64,000 nucleotides of DNA from Deinococcus psychrotolerans (GTDB lineage: Bacteria > Deinococcota > Deinococci > Deinococcales > Deinococcaceae), in contig NZ_CP034183.1 of the NCBI RefSeq assembly GCF_003860465.1, positions 1,996,001 through 2,060,000 of the forward strand, read 5' to 3'. Shown here in pieces: positions 27,437-36,732 of the stretch. Each line of letters starts with the position of its first letter. The stretch's first letter is position 1. Made by a program: the position numbers and the translations under genes. The notes under the pieces were generated by a model, which worked only from the letters and a program-made list of their open reading frames with translations, made no database searches and was not told the DNA's origin.

Positions 27437-29713
27437 ATGCGTTTTTTGCTGAGAACTCTGGGCGTTTTGGTGGTGTTGGCGCTGTTGGCGGCGGGCGGCA
27501 TGTGGTACCTGTGGGGCCGCGACCTGCCCAGCGTCACCGACCTCGACGTGCTGGAGTTCAGCGGCACCACCCGCGTCTACGACCGCCAGAACAAACTGGT
27601 TGCCACCCTGACGCCCTCGCTCTCCAGCGGCCAGAGCGTCAACCGCGACCTTTTGCCGCTGACGCAGATCAGTTTCCCGGCCAAGTGGGCGGTCGTCACC
27701 AGCGAAGACCGGCGCTTTTACGATCACGGCGGGGTAGACATCATCGGCATCGGGCGTGGGCTGCTCAAGGGCCTGCTGCAAAACGACCTCGAAGGCGGCT
27801 CCAGTATTACCCAGCAGGTCGTTAAAAACACCTTGCTGAGTAACCTCAAGAGCGCCCGCACCGCCGAGCGCAAATTCAAGGAAGCGGTGCTGGCCTACCA
27901 GCTCGAAAACCAGTTCAGCAAAGACCAGATTCTGAACGCTTACCTGAACGTCATCTACTGGGGCGACGGCGGCGCGAGCGACATCATCGGCGTGGGCGCG
28001 GCGGCGCAGGCGTATTTCCGCGTTCCGGCGTCGCAGCTCAACTTGGCCCAGAGCGTTTACCTCGCCACCTTGATCCCTGCGCCCAACACCCGTTACAAAG
28101 ACTTCAGCGGCTTTCGCCCGCTGGAAAAAGACCTACTCGACCGAATGGTCGAAGATAAACGCGTCACGCGGGCCGACGCCGACGCCGCTTGGAAAACGCC
28201 GATTTATCCGTCAGGCTGGCGCATCGTCTGGGGTGCGAATGGTCAGGTGCAGTCGGCCACCCTGGAGCGGCCCCAGAGCTTGTCTGACAACAATCCGGCC
28301 ACCCAGACCCAACCGGCCTTTCACTTTATGCAGGCCCTGGAGCAAGAACTCACCGCCCAGATTGGCCGCAAAGCGCTCTACGGCGGCGGCAAGGTCTACG
28401 CCACCGTGGACTTGCAAGATCAACGCGCCGCCGAACGCGCCAGCTTGAAGGCCCAGTTGCCCGACGGCGCGACCCTCGGCATTGCCCTGCTTGACCCCAG
28501 CAACGGCGAAGTTCGGGCGCTGGTGGGCCAAAAGTTGACTGGAGGCCGCCCGCTCGACTGGAACAATGCCCTTCAAGCACGTCGGCAAGTCGGGAGCAGC
28601 ATCAAGCCGCTGCTGTACACGTTGGCACTCTCGGAAGGCTGGAAGCAGTCGGATACCGTGCTGGACTCGCCGCTGATGGGCGATTACCGACCCCAGAACT
28701 ACGACGGGCGCTGGACCGGCCGGCAGGTGACGCTCAGGTACGCGCTTGACCACTCGCTCAACCTCCCCACCGTGCGGCTAGGGCAGGAGATCGGCATGGA
28801 CAAGTTCATGGACAAGCTGCGCCAGCTCGGCATGACTCCGCCCACCGACGCGGGCCTGTCGCTCAGCATCGGCACCTTGGAAGCCAGCCCGCTGCAGATG
28901 GCCGCCGCTTACGCTCCGTTTGCCAACGGCGGAAATTACTACGCGCCCAGCTTAGTGCGCCGGGTAGAGGACGCACGCGGCAAAGTCATCTACAGCCGCC
29001 CCGCCCCCGTCCCCACCCGCGTTTGGGACGCCCAGACGGCTTGGCTGGGCCTGGATATGATTCGCGGCGTGGTCAACGATCTCGACCGCTTTCAGGGCGG
29101 TCTGGGCTACAACGCCCGCATCGAGGGCCGCGACGTGGCCGGCAAAACCGGCACCACCAACGACATCAAGGATCTGTGGTTTGTCGGCACCACCCCGTCC
29201 CTCACCGGAGCCGTCTGGGTGGGCAAGCAGGCCGGCGGTTCATTGCCTACCTGGGCCTACAGCGGCACCATCCCTGCGCCGATCTGGCAGCAGGCGGTGT
29301 CCGGCTCGCTGGAAGGCAGCCCGGTGAGCGCGTTTAAGGAGCCGCCGGGAATCGAATACGCTGTTGTTCGGCGAGTCAATATGGCTTTTCGCACTGCGCC
29401 CGTCGCCAAACCCGCACCAGAAGCGGCCAAGCCGGAGCCGAGTCCAGCCGATCAGCCCGCACCGGCACCTGCTGCGGCCCAACCCGTTCCGGTCAATCCC
29501 AGCCCAGTCAATCCCAGCTCGGCATCCAACGAAATCCAACCGCAAAATCCGCAAGACCCCAGCGCTTACCCGCAGCCGGAAGACCTGGTGCCCAGCGACC
29601 CCAACGCCGCCAACCCCAACAACTCCACCGGCAGCGACCCCAGTGTGGATTTTCAGGGCAATCAAGGCGAGGTGCAGATTGTGCCGCAGCCGGAAGCGCC
29701 GCCGAGCCAGTAG
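27437..29713 (+). CDS. Class A penicillin-binding protein (PBP1A type)
   Basis: 758 residues. An N-terminal membrane anchor (5-27) is followed by the glycosyltransferase domain with the catalytic Glu in [10 protein letters not shown] (E90) and GGSSITQQ (120-127), then the transpeptidase with SSIK (active Ser387), SLN (440-442) and KTGT (570-573). It polymerises and crosslinks peptidoglycan outside the membrane. The last 110 residues are Pro/Asn-rich and probably disordered. TATGCT lies eight bases before the ATG, so the mRNA may be leaderless. Confidence 0.95.
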   Translation: MRFLLRTLGVLVVLALLAAGGMWYLWGRDLPSVTDLDVLEFSGTTRVYDRQNKLVATLTPSLSSGQSVNRDLLPLTQISFPAKWAVVTSEDRRFYDHGGVDIIGIGRGLLKGLLQNDLEGGSSITQQVVKNTLLSNLKSARTAERKFKEAVLAYQLENQFSKDQILNAYLNVIYWGDGGASDIIGVGAAAQAYFRVPASQLNLAQSVYLATLIPAPNTRYKDFSGFRPLEKDLLDRMVEDKRVTRADADAAWKTPIYPSGWRIVWGANGQVQSATLERPQSLSDNNPATQTQPAFHFMQALEQELTAQIGRKALYGGGKVYATVDLQDQRAAERASLKAQLPDGATLGIALLDPSNGEVRALVGQKLTGGRPLDWNNALQARRQVGSSIKPLLYTLALSEGWKQSDTVLDSPLMGDYRPQNYDGRWTGRQVTLRYALDHSLNLPTVRLGQEIGMDKFMDKLRQLGMTPPTDAGLSLSIGTLEASPLQMAAAYAPFANGGNYYAPSLVRRVEDARGKVIYSRPAPVPTRVWDAQTAWLGLDMIRGVVNDLDRFQGGLGYNARIEGRDVAGKTGTTNDIKDLWFVGTTPSLTGAVWVGKQAGGSLPTWAYSGTIPAPIWQQAVSGSLEGSPVSAFKEPPGIEYAVVRRVNMAFRTAPVAKPAPEAAKPEPSPADQPAPAPAAAQPVPVNPSPVNPSSASNEIQPQNPQDPSAYPQPEDLVPSDPNAANPNNSTGSDPSVDFQGNQGEVQIVPQPEAPPSQ

Positions 29714-29763
29714 GGCAGCGGGCGAGGCGTTGAGCCAGAAGTTCTTCTCAGGCTCTCCCCAGC

Positions 29764-30762
29764 TCAGAGCAGTTCGCTCAGCACCGAAGCTGGCCCGCTG
29801 TGGTTGCCGCCAAACGGCACGCCGCTGCCGATCAGTACCGCCGCCGCCCTGCCGGTGTCGGGCGAAAAGCCCAGCGCGGCCCGTGTTCCTCTGGCCACGC
29901 CGTCGTGCCACCACACCGCCTCGCGCCGCCACTTGGTCACGAACCAGCCGCCCGTCACACCCAGGAGCGGCGCGGGTACGCGGACGGCGCTCAGCTTTTC
30001 CCAGCCGCGAAGCCGCCCGCTGAGGTGGGCTTCGGCAAAGCTCAGCAAATCGGCGGCGGTGCTGTACAGTCCCCCTGCGCCGATCAGGCCGCCAAAGCCG
30101 CTGACCTTGGCGCTGCCCAGCAGGCCGTGTGGAGTCGCCAGCGGGGTGAGGGGCGCAAAACCAGTTTCAGCAAGGCCCAGCGGCGTAAGGATCCAGCGCT
30201 GTAAAGCGACTGGGTAAGGTTCACCCGCCGCTTCAGCGAGGGCCAGCGCCAGCAGACCATAACCAAAATTGGAATACGACAGCCGCCCAGCTTGCTGGCG
30301 GGCCAGCCCACTCCAGCGCCGCCCCGAGGCCAGCACGGTTGCGGCGCTCAGGCGGCCATACGGATTGTGAAAGTCACTCAGCATGCCCAGCGTAGCCCGC
30401 AGCGGATGGGTCGGCAGCCCCGCCGTGTGGGTCAGCAGGGCGCGGGCGGTGACGTGCGGCGGGTAGCCGCGAAAAGCCCGCAACTGGCGCGGGAGCGGGG
30501 CGTCGAGGTCAAGCAGACCCTGCTGGGCCAGCTCAAAAGCCAAAGCTGCCGTGAACGGTTTGGTGACACTGGCGATTTCAAAACTGCTCTCCGGAGCGCC
30601 GCGCAGACCCAACACCAAACGCTGAGCGCCCTGCGAGACGGCAACCACGCCTGCAGGCCTGACGCTCCGGCGCAGCGCCGTGCCGAGTCTGCGGGAATCT
30701 ACGTCAGGCAGTGCATCGGCAAATTGGCGAGCGACTTGAGCAGCGGGGTCAGGTCTAAACAT
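29764..30762 (-). CDS. Serine beta-lactamase-like (class C fold) hydrolase
   Basis: 332 residues. The active-site set is complete: SVTK (Ser65, Lys68), YSN (163-165) and a HDG near the C-terminus in place of KTG. This is the pattern of the AmpC/esterase/DD-peptidase group (PF00144). There is no clear signal peptide, which argues for a cytoplasmic esterase or peptidase rather than a secreted beta-lactamase. It converges on the PBP gene, which may be chance. Two promoter-terminator modules lie upstream. Confidence 0.88.
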   Translation of the reverse strand: MFRPDPAAQVARQFADALPDVDSRRLGTALRRSVRPAGVVAVSQGAQRLVLGLRGAPESSFEIASVTKPFTAALAFELAQQGLLDLDAPLPRQLRAFRGYPPHVTARALLTHTAGLPTHPLRATLGMLSDFHNPYGRLSAATVLASGRRWSGLARQQAGRLSYSNFGYGLLALALAEAAGEPYPVALQRWILTPLGLAETGFAPLTPLATPHGLLGSAKVSGFGGLIGAGGLYSTAADLLSFAEAHLSGRLRGWEKLSAVRVPAPLLGVTGGWFVTKWRREAVWWHDGVARGTRAALGFSPDTGRAAAVLIGSGVPFGGNHSGPASVLSELL

Positions 30763-30832
30763 GGCTTAGCGCTGAGGGAAAGACCTGTAGATTTTCACGC
30801 CCTCAGCATAGGCGGATTGGCTCCCGAAGACC

Positions 30833-30858
30833 AAAAAAATCCGCCCTTCTCAGGCGGT
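30833..30858 (-). terminator. Terminator of promoter-terminator module 2
   Basis: On the minus strand CCGCC, 7-base loop, GGCGG, then a run of seven T. It starts only about ten bases after the -10 box of the module 2 promoter. Confidence 0.75.
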
Positions 30859-30867
30859 GATAAAATA

Positions 30868-30896
30868 AGGATAGCGCGGTATTTGGACGCTGTCAA
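30868..30896 (-). promoter_or_regulatory. Promoter of module 2
   Basis: On the minus strand TTGACA (30896-30891), 17-base spacer and TATCCT (30873-30868). The spacer ends ACCGCGC, like that of module 1 (AACGCGC). Confidence 0.75.
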
Positions 30897-31013
30897 GTTT
30901 ATGCATCGGAATCCAGTTCTGGTAAGGCCTGAACACACGCTAAACTGTCTTCGACTTCCCAAGTGGCTGCCGGACTGGCGAGGGCGAAGAAAGAATATCG
31001 GTTCAGAATAAAA

Positions 31014-31038
31014 TGAAAAATCCGCCTTCGCGGGCGGC
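31014..31038 (-). terminator. Terminator of promoter-terminator module 1
   Basis: On the minus strand CCGCC, a 6-base loop, GGCGG, then ATTTTTC. It follows the module 1 -10 box by about 25 bases. Confidence 0.65.
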
Positions 31039-31062
31039 TGGCTTCTTTTGATTGATAGGGGA

Positions 31063-31091
31063 AATATAGCGCGTTATTCAGACTTTGTCAA
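31063..31091 (-). promoter_or_regulatory. Promoter of module 1
   Basis: On the minus strand a consensus TTGACA (31091-31086), 17-base spacer and TATATT (31068-31063). It ends ten bases before the left border of the IS4 element, so the insertion has cut away whatever lay upstream. Confidence 0.85.
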
Positions 31092-31100
31092 GGGTATACC

Positions 31101-32475
31101 TTGAGATCCGGACAAAAGTCTGTATACCAGGGGTATGACGACGCTTGGTGTACTGGAGAGCAGTTTCATCGAGACGCAGACGCAGCCGTACTGTGACCTG
31201 TTTCGGGATGCACGGCTCTACCGCAGTTTTCAGGCCGCATTGGGTGGCATTCTGGCGAGTGGGTCTACGCGATTGAGCCAGATGGCGCGAGCTGCCCCCG
31301 GTACGGGCGCAGCTCCCCATGCCGAACGCCGCTTGCGGCGTCTGATCCATCACGAACATCAACGCGCCGATCTGCGACCCGAGACGCTGGAAGATCGGCT
31401 GACGACCTTGGGCGCTCAGCGTCTGGCAGGTCAGGATGAGGTGGTCGTCGTCATGGACGGCTCGGACCTCCGAAAGCCCCACAGCCAGGCACTCGAACAT
31501 CTCTCGACGGTTCGCTCGCTCGACGGTCATCCGGTCTCGGGCTATCCGACCCTGAACGCCATTGGTCTGACGCCCGATGGACACCTTGCTTTGCTTTACC
31601 ACACGCTCTACAGCCCTCAAGCGCCAGGCTTTACCAGCGCAAATACGGTGATCATCGACGCCATCAAGCGCATCGTGCAAGCGCTGCGGGCCGCAGGGGT
31701 CGGGCGCATGATCTTCGTGCTGGATCGGGGCTTTGACGACCTCAAGCTGATCCGGCTGCTGGTGCAGCTCAAGGTTCAATTTGTGATTCGGGTCAAGCAC
31801 GACCAGCGCACCACCCGGCTGACCCCAACCAGTATTGAACTCCCTCTGGTCGATGCTGCCGGTCACGCCAGCGTGCAAGACCAGTTCGAGTTGAAGCGTC
31901 CCGTCGTGACCGACGGGAAGGTCAAGTGGCGCAAGACGCCCGCGCAGGTTCGCAGCCGTGAAGTGTTCATTGATGGTGGACGACTGAAGCTCAACGTGGT
32001 CAAGCTGGAGTTCAGCGTGCCGCTTAAGAACGGCCAGGAGCAGGGCTGGCTGCTGCTCACCAATACCGTCTTGTCCACAACGGCTCCTGGTGCCGTCGTG
32101 CGCCTGTATCTGCAACGCTGGAGCATTGAAGAGGTCTTCTCGTGGACCAAATCCGCGCTCGGCTGGGAGCAGGTTCAAGTGCTCGACTTCGATGCCTTCA
32201 GAACCCTGGTCGCGCTGGCCTGGATTGCGGCCTCATTTGTGTTCGATCTCGGCGAGTCCCTGGACTCGCCCCAGCTTCAACTCCTGGCCCATCTGGGTGG
32301 TTACATCCCCCACAAAAACAGACCGCCAGGCAAGAAAATCTTGCTCTTGGGGCTGCTCCGACTCGCCAATGCATATTTGGTCGCCCATGCACAGCCAAAA
32401 GATGCGCTGCCTGATCACGTTGATACTCTCCTACACAGCCTTTTTGCTCGCCGCTGACTTTTGTCCGGTTCCCAA
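31101..32475 (+). mobile_element. IS4-family insertion sequence, complete, 1375 bp
   Basis: Left end TTGAGATCCGGACAAAAGTC and right end GACTTTTGTCCGGTTCCCAA are 20-base inverted repeats matching at 18 positions. TATACC flanks both sides (31095-31100 and 32476-32481) as a target duplication; because TTG follows on both sides, a 9-base duplication TATACCTTG with an offset left end is also possible. It contains one intact transposase gene, so it may be active. No second copy is in the window. Confidence 0.88.
31135..32457 (+). CDS. IS4-family transposase
   Basis: 440 residues, uninterrupted. The DDE residues are D108 (VVVVMDGSD), D197 (FVLDRGFDD) and E332 in the Y-R-E-K signature (Y325, R328, E332, K339: YLQRWSIEEVFSWTK), with spacing as in IS4. 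The C-terminus lies 18 bases before the right end of the element. Catalyses excision and insertion of the IS. Confidence 0.93.
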   Translation: MTTLGVLESSFIETQTQPYCDLFRDARLYRSFQAALGGILASGSTRLSQMARAAPGTGAAPHAERRLRRLIHHEHQRADLRPETLEDRLTTLGAQRLAGQDEVVVVMDGSDLRKPHSQALEHLSTVRSLDGHPVSGYPTLNAIGLTPDGHLALLYHTLYSPQAPGFTSANTVIIDAIKRIVQALRAAGVGRMIFVLDRGFDDLKLIRLLVQLKVQFVIRVKHDQRTTRLTPTSIELPLVDAAGHASVQDQFELKRPVVTDGKVKWRKTPAQVRSREVFIDGGRLKLNVVKLEFSVPLKNGQEQGWLLLTNTVLSTTAPGAVVRLYLQRWSIEEVFSWTKSALGWEQVQVLDFDAFRTLVALAWIAASFVFDLGESLDSPQLQLLAHLGGYIPHKNRPPGKKILLLGLLRLANAYLVAHAQPKDALPDHVDTLLHSLFARR

Positions 32476-32586
32476 TATACCTTGGAAGTCTGGAGAGTAT
32501 TGGAGCGGCGCTGTTTTGCAGGGGAATACATTTGCAGGGAGTAAGCGCTCCTCACCTCCCACCAAAGCGGGCCGCCTCTGGCTTGT

Positions 32587-32592
32587 TACAAT
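32587..32592 (+). promoter_or_regulatory. -10 box for a possible leader peptide
   Basis: TACAAT, seven bases before the ATG of the 10-codon ORF at 32600. No good -35 box. Confidence 0.35.
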
Positions 32593-32599
32593 GCTGGAC

Positions 32600-32632
32600 A
32601 TGACCGCCGAGCAATTAGGGCCAAATCCGTGA
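32600..32632 (+). CDS. Possible 10-residue leader peptide
   Basis: ATG at 32600, seven bases after TACAAT, opens a 10-codon frame (MTAEQLGPNP) that stops ten bases before the next gene. This layout fits a leaderless upstream ORF that couples translation to the membrane protein at 32643. It could equally be chance. Confidence 0.3.
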   Translation: MTAEQLGPNP

Positions 32633-32642
32633 AGCCGATCTT

Positions 32643-33059
32643 ATGAATTACGCAGCGTCGCTGGCCACTGTCGTGATACTGGCGTTCTTTTTTCCGCTGT
32701 TGGTGAGGCTGGCCAGCGGCTACGGCGTATCGCGCTCGCTCAGCGCTTCTACCTTGGCCGTGGTGCTGACGTTCGTGGTCGCCACTTCTCTGATCCGTTT
32801 TCAAGTCACCCGCTTCCGCGTTTCCAGCACCAAACTGGACGAAGCCCGCGCCCAGGCCGCGCTGCACCCGAACCAAGCGCGGGCCTACTTTGTGGGCGGC
32901 GAACACCTCGCCACATTGCTGCTGAGAATGGGCCGCAGGCGCGAGGCAGCGGACGTCATCGACCGCTACGCTCAGCTCGGCGGCGCGAAAGAAAGCGAGA
33001 TCGTGACGCTCAGAGAAGCGCTGGCCAAAGCCGAGCGGCGGCAAAGAAAAGAAGGTTAG
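32643..33059 (+). CDS. Small membrane protein with TPR-like tail
   Basis: 138 residues. Two N-terminal membrane segments (about 5-27 and 37-53) are followed by a soluble helical part (LDEARAQAALHPNQARAYF and the residues after it) that looks like one or two TPR-type helical hairpins. Unknown family. No ribosome binding site is obvious before the ATG, which would fit coupling to the short ORF upstream. Confidence 0.65.
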   Translation: MNYAASLATVVILAFFFPLLVRLASGYGVSRSLSASTLAVVLTFVVATSLIRFQVTRFRVSSTKLDEARAQAALHPNQARAYFVGGEHLATLLLRMGRRREAADVIDRYAQLGGAKESEIVTLREALAKAERRQRKEG

Positions 33060-33141
33060 ATGTGTCACAAAAGAGTGAAGTTCCGCTTAAGTTGTGGGCA
33101 AAAGACGACATGAAGCGCTCCGGCGTCATAAACTGTCGAGC

Positions 33142-33372
33142 ATGAGGGCCTACAAAGGCGTGGTTGAAAATGGAGTGGTGGTGCTGATCGGCGTCAAATT
33201 GCCGGAAGGCACCGTCGTGACCGTGACGGTGGGCGAGGGCGAGTTGCTGCGGGCCAAAATCAGCAGCGCCCTCAACCGACCCAAGAAAATCCGAATCAAG
33301 TTGCGCCCTTTACCGGGCCTGGCCAGCGAGCGCGTTACCCCAGCGGAATGTGATGTCCCAGAACTGGTCTAA
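33142..33372 (+). CDS. AF2212-like antitoxin-like small protein
   Basis: 76 residues from ATG at 33142; the frame extends 16 codons upstream with no support. MRAYKGVVENGVVVLIGVKL and PEGTVVTVTVGEG resemble the AF2212-like fold (PF01954), seen in VapB-type antitoxins. No toxin gene is adjacent on either side, so it may be an orphan or have another job. It overlaps the start of rsmI by about 20 bases. Confidence 0.6.
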   Translation: MRAYKGVVENGVVVLIGVKLPEGTVVTVTVGEGELLRAKISSALNRPKKIRIKLRPLPGLASERVTPAECDVPELV

Positions 33373-34324
33373 GCGCGGCGCGTCAGACGCTGCCGACTCG
33401 GCTTTTCCGACAGAACCGAATGCGGCAGACCCAGATTCAGCAGAGTTGGACTCGGCAGACTGGGAAGACGACTCGGGCGACCAAGAAACCGCAGGCGTGC
33501 ATATCTGGCTGGTGCCGACGCCGGTGGGCAATCTCGGCGACATCACTTACCGGGCGGTGGAAGTCTTGCGCGGCGCGGACGCGGTGGCCTGCGAAGACAC
33601 CCGCCGCAGCGGAGCGCTGCTGAGCCGTTTGGGGATTTCGCGCCCACTGGTGCGCTTAGATGCCCACACCATGTCGCGGGCCGAAAGCGTGCTGAGCAAA
33701 TATCCACGCCTCGCGTATATCTCGGATGCGGGAAGTCCGGGCATCAGCGATCCGGGCAGCGAACTGGTGGCGGCGGCACTTAAATTGGGCGGACAGGTAG
33801 AAGCCCTGCCGGGGGCCACCGCATTTGTTCCGGCACTGGTGCTCTCGGGCCTGAGTAGCGCCCGCTTTACCTTCGAGGGCTTTTTGCCGCGCTCAGGGCG
33901 TGAGCGCAAAGAACGCCTCGCGGCGGTGGCCCAGCGCAGCGAAACCAGCTTGATCTACGAAAGCCCCCACCGCCTGCACGCCACTTTGCTGGAATTGGCG
34001 GTAAGTTGCGGCGAGCAGCGCTTAGGCAGCGTGACCCGCGAACTCAGCAAAAAGTTTGAAGAAACGCGGCGCGGCCCGCTCAGCGAACTCGCCCAGCACT
34101 TTGAGGGCGGTGTGCGCGGCGAAATCGTGGTGGTGGTGGCAGGCAAAGCGGCAGACGAGCTCTTGCCCGGCGAAACCCAGACAGATTATGGGCAGCTCGC
34201 TCAGGAGTGGGCGGAGGCTGGAAAAGACGCCCGCGAAATCCGGGCCTTGCTCCAAGCCAGCGGTTTGCGTAAGAATGACGCTTATCAGCTGTCGCTCAGT
34301 GTCACTGCACCGCGACTCGGTTGA
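33353..34324 (+). CDS. rsmI: 16S rRNA (cytidine(1402)-2'-O)-methyltransferase
   Basis: 323 residues from ATG at 33353 (a GTG sits one codon earlier). The family sequence starts only near residue 48 (VHIWLVPTPVGNLGDITYRA); the first 47 residues are acidic and low-complexity (SAELDSADWEDD). An internal GTG at 33497 would give a normal 275-residue protein, so the true start is open. SDAGSPGISDPGSELV and the ETRRGPLSEL region are clear RsmI/SAM-binding motifs. Methylates C1402 in the ribosomal P site. Confidence 0.9.
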   Translation: MSQNWSKRGASDAADSAFPTEPNAADPDSAELDSADWEDDSGDQETAGVHIWLVPTPVGNLGDITYRAVEVLRGADAVACEDTRRSGALLSRLGISRPLVRLDAHTMSRAESVLSKYPRLAYISDAGSPGISDPGSELVAAALKLGGQVEALPGATAFVPALVLSGLSSARFTFEGFLPRSGRERKERLAAVAQRSETSLIYESPHRLHATLLELAVSCGEQRLGSVTRELSKKFEETRRGPLSELAQHFEGGVRGEIVVVVAGKAADELLPGETQTDYGQLAQEWAEAGKDAREIRALLQASGLRKNDAYQLSLSVTAPRLG

Positions 34325-34418
34325 TTGACCGCTTGGCCAAGCCGTTTTTGCTCACCTGCTTTCCCTTAAGGAAGCGCTTCCAAAACCAACCCGACTTACT
34401 CGCCCCAGCGGAGGACTT

Positions 34419-35402
34419 ATGACCGAACCCACTCCAATCAAGCGCATCGCGGTGCTGACCAGCGGCGGCGACGCGCCGGGTATGAACGCGGCGATCCGCG
34501 CCGTCGTCCGCACCGCCACGTATCACGGCATCGAAGTGGTGGGGGTGCGGCGCGGCTTTCAGGGACTGCACCAAGGTGACTTGCGCCTCCTCGGCCCCCG
34601 TGACGTGGCCAACATCATCCAGCGCGGCGGCACCATGCTGCTGACCGCCCGCAGCCACACCTGGCGTAGCGCCGAGGGGCGGGCTGAGGGAGCGCGTCAC
34701 CTGCGCGAGTGGCACGTGGACGCTTTGGTGGTCATCGGCGGCGACGGCAGCTTTCACGGCGCACACTTTTTGCAAAAAGAACACGGCATCCGGGTGGTCG
34801 GCCTCCCCGGCACCATCGACAACGACCTCTACGGCACCGATCACACCATCGGTTACTTCACGGCAGTCGAAACGGCCCTGGACGCCGTCGACAAACTGCG
34901 CGACACGGCGGCCAGCCACGAGCGCATCTTCGTGATCGAAGTGATGGGCCGCCACGCCGGACACATCGCCCTCGACGTGGCGGTGGCGGGCGGCGCGGAA
35001 GAAGTCTTTTTGCCGGAAGACGAAAAATCGGTGGACGACTTGATGGACGTTATCCGGGAAAGTCAAGCCAAAGGCAAAGCCAGCAGCGTGATTATCGTGG
35101 CCGAGGGCTACCCCGGCGGCGGACAGGGCATCGCCAACGCCATTACCGAGCACACCGGCATCGACACCCGCCTGACCGTGCTGGGCCACATCCAGCGCGG
35201 CGGCTCGCCGGTGTCCTCTGACCGGGTGCTGGCTTCACGGCTGGGTCAGGGCGCAGTGGAAGCCCTGATGGCGGGCAAGTCCAACATCATGATCGGGCGC
35301 ACCGGCGGTGGGCTGACGTATGTGCCGTTTGAAGAAACCTGGGAAAAGCGCAAGGACGTCAGCCGGGCGCTCTACAAATGCGCCAAAATCCTGAGTATTT
35401 GA
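34419..35402 (+). CDS. pfkA: ATP-dependent 6-phosphofructokinase
   Basis: 327 residues, standard for bacterial PfkA. GGAGGACTT precedes the ATG. ATP site [12 protein letters not shown] and GGDGSFHGA, substrate site [14 protein letters not shown] with the catalytic Asp, [10 protein letters not shown] and [10 protein letters not shown] are all present. It commits fructose 6-phosphate to glycolysis. It stands alone; eno and pyk, later steps of the pathway, lie 7-10 kb away. Confidence 0.96.
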   Translation: MTEPTPIKRIAVLTSGGDAPGMNAAIRAVVRTATYHGIEVVGVRRGFQGLHQGDLRLLGPRDVANIIQRGGTMLLTARSHTWRSAEGRAEGARHLREWHVDALVVIGGDGSFHGAHFLQKEHGIRVVGLPGTIDNDLYGTDHTIGYFTAVETALDAVDKLRDTAASHERIFVIEVMGRHAGHIALDVAVAGGAEEVFLPEDEKSVDDLMDVIRESQAKGKASSVIIVAEGYPGGGQGIANAITEHTGIDTRLTVLGHIQRGGSPVSSDRVLASRLGQGAVEALMAGKSNIMIGRTGGGLTYVPFEETWEKRKDVSRALYKCAKILSI

Positions 35403-35493
35403 GAAGCGGGATGTGGGAAGTGATTTGTGCAGGAAGCGTAGTGGGTCAGCACCTTTACCAATAAACGCTAAGCCCATCTCCTATGCTTGATCC

Positions 35494-36732
35494 ATGCCTT
35501 CCGATTCTGGTTCAACCCAAAACTCGACTCCTACGAACTCAACCCCTGCGCCCACTTTTCCGATGTTTGTCAGCGTGGAGGAGGCCCGCACGCTGCTGAG
35601 CGCCCTTTTGCCTGAGCGGGAAACAGAACACGTGCCGCTGGCCCTCGCTTACGGGCGCACGCTGGCCGCCGACCTGATCGCCAAAGTCAGCCACCCCTCG
35701 GCCACCGAGAGCGCTCTGGACGGCATTGCTTGCCGAGGTGCCGACACGCTCTTGGCTTCGCGGGACACGCCGGTTCGCCTGCGGTTGGTGGGCGAAAGCC
35801 GCGCCGGACAAGCCTTTGCGGGTGAAGTCGGCGCGGGCGAGGCGGTGCGGATTTACACCGGAGCGCCGCTGCCAGACGGCGCAGACGCGATTTGTCCGGT
35901 GGAGCAATTGCAAGACGCTGGAGACGACATCGTGCTGCTGCGCCCCGCCCTGAGCAGCGACGTTCGGCACGAAGGCGGCGACTTCCGGGCAGGGGAGACG
36001 GTTTTGCGGGCGGGCGTGCGGCTGACGCCTTCCCGCGTGGCGCTGGCGGCCGCTCTGGGCCACGCCGAAGTCCCGACGCTGAGGCCGCTCAAAGTGGCGG
36101 TGATGAGCACCGGCGACGAGGTGGTGGAGCCGGGGCAGCCGCTGACAGCCGGGCAGGTCTACAATTCCAACGCTTACGGCCTGCTGGGGATGTTGCAAGA
36201 AGCTGGCTGTCAGGCCGCTTTGCTGCCCGCCGCGCCTGACAGCCCGGAAGCGCTGGAACTTGCGCTGACCAGCATCGGCGGGGCGGACGTGCTACTGACC
36301 AGCGGCGGCGTCAGCATGGGCAAGTACGACTTCGTGCGCGACCTGCTGATCGAGGGCGGCCAAGTCAGCTTTTGGAAGGTTCGGATGCGGCCTGGCGGCC
36401 CGGCCATGCTCGGCGGTTGGAGGGGCCTTCCAGTATTCGGCTTGCCCGGCAATCCGGTGAGCAGCTTGGTGGTCTTTCACGTGATCGTGCGCCCAGCACT
36501 GACCGGACAGCCGCTGAGTACCCTGCGCCTGAGGGCCGGCACGCCTTTCCGGGGTCTGGCCGACAAAACTGCTTTTTGGCGGGCCGAGGTGCGCGGCGCT
36601 GAGGTCTTTGACTACGCCAAGCAGGGAAGCGGCGTGCTGAGATCGCTGAGCGAGGCGGGAGCACTGGTCGTGATGCCGGAGGGCAGCTCGGCGGAAGTGG
36701 GCGACGAAGTGGACGTGGTGCTGATGGGCTAA
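35494..36732 (+). CDS. moeA: Molybdopterin molybdenumtransferase MoeA
   Basis: 412 residues. [20 protein letters not shown] is the family start. The active region has [11 protein letters not shown] and, in the MoaB-like domain, [14 protein letters not shown] and [13 protein letters not shown]. It inserts molybdate into adenylated molybdopterin, making the cofactor used by enzymes such as the CoxL protein in this window. TATGCT lies six bases before the ATG, so the mRNA is predicted leaderless. Its end overlaps the convergent SDR gene by four bases. Confidence 0.94.
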   Translation: MPSDSGSTQNSTPTNSTPAPTFPMFVSVEEARTLLSALLPERETEHVPLALAYGRTLAADLIAKVSHPSATESALDGIACRGADTLLASRDTPVRLRLVGESRAGQAFAGEVGAGEAVRIYTGAPLPDGADAICPVEQLQDAGDDIVLLRPALSSDVRHEGGDFRAGETVLRAGVRLTPSRVALAAALGHAEVPTLRPLKVAVMSTGDEVVEPGQPLTAGQVYNSNAYGLLGMLQEAGCQAALLPAAPDSPEALELALTSIGGADVLLTSGGVSMGKYDFVRDLLIEGGQVSFWKVRMRPGGPAMLGGWRGLPVFGLPGNPVSSLVVFHVIVRPALTGQPLSTLRLRAGTPFRGLADKTAFWRAEVRGAEVFDYAKQGSGVLRSLSEAGALVVMPEGSSAEVGDEVDVVLMG

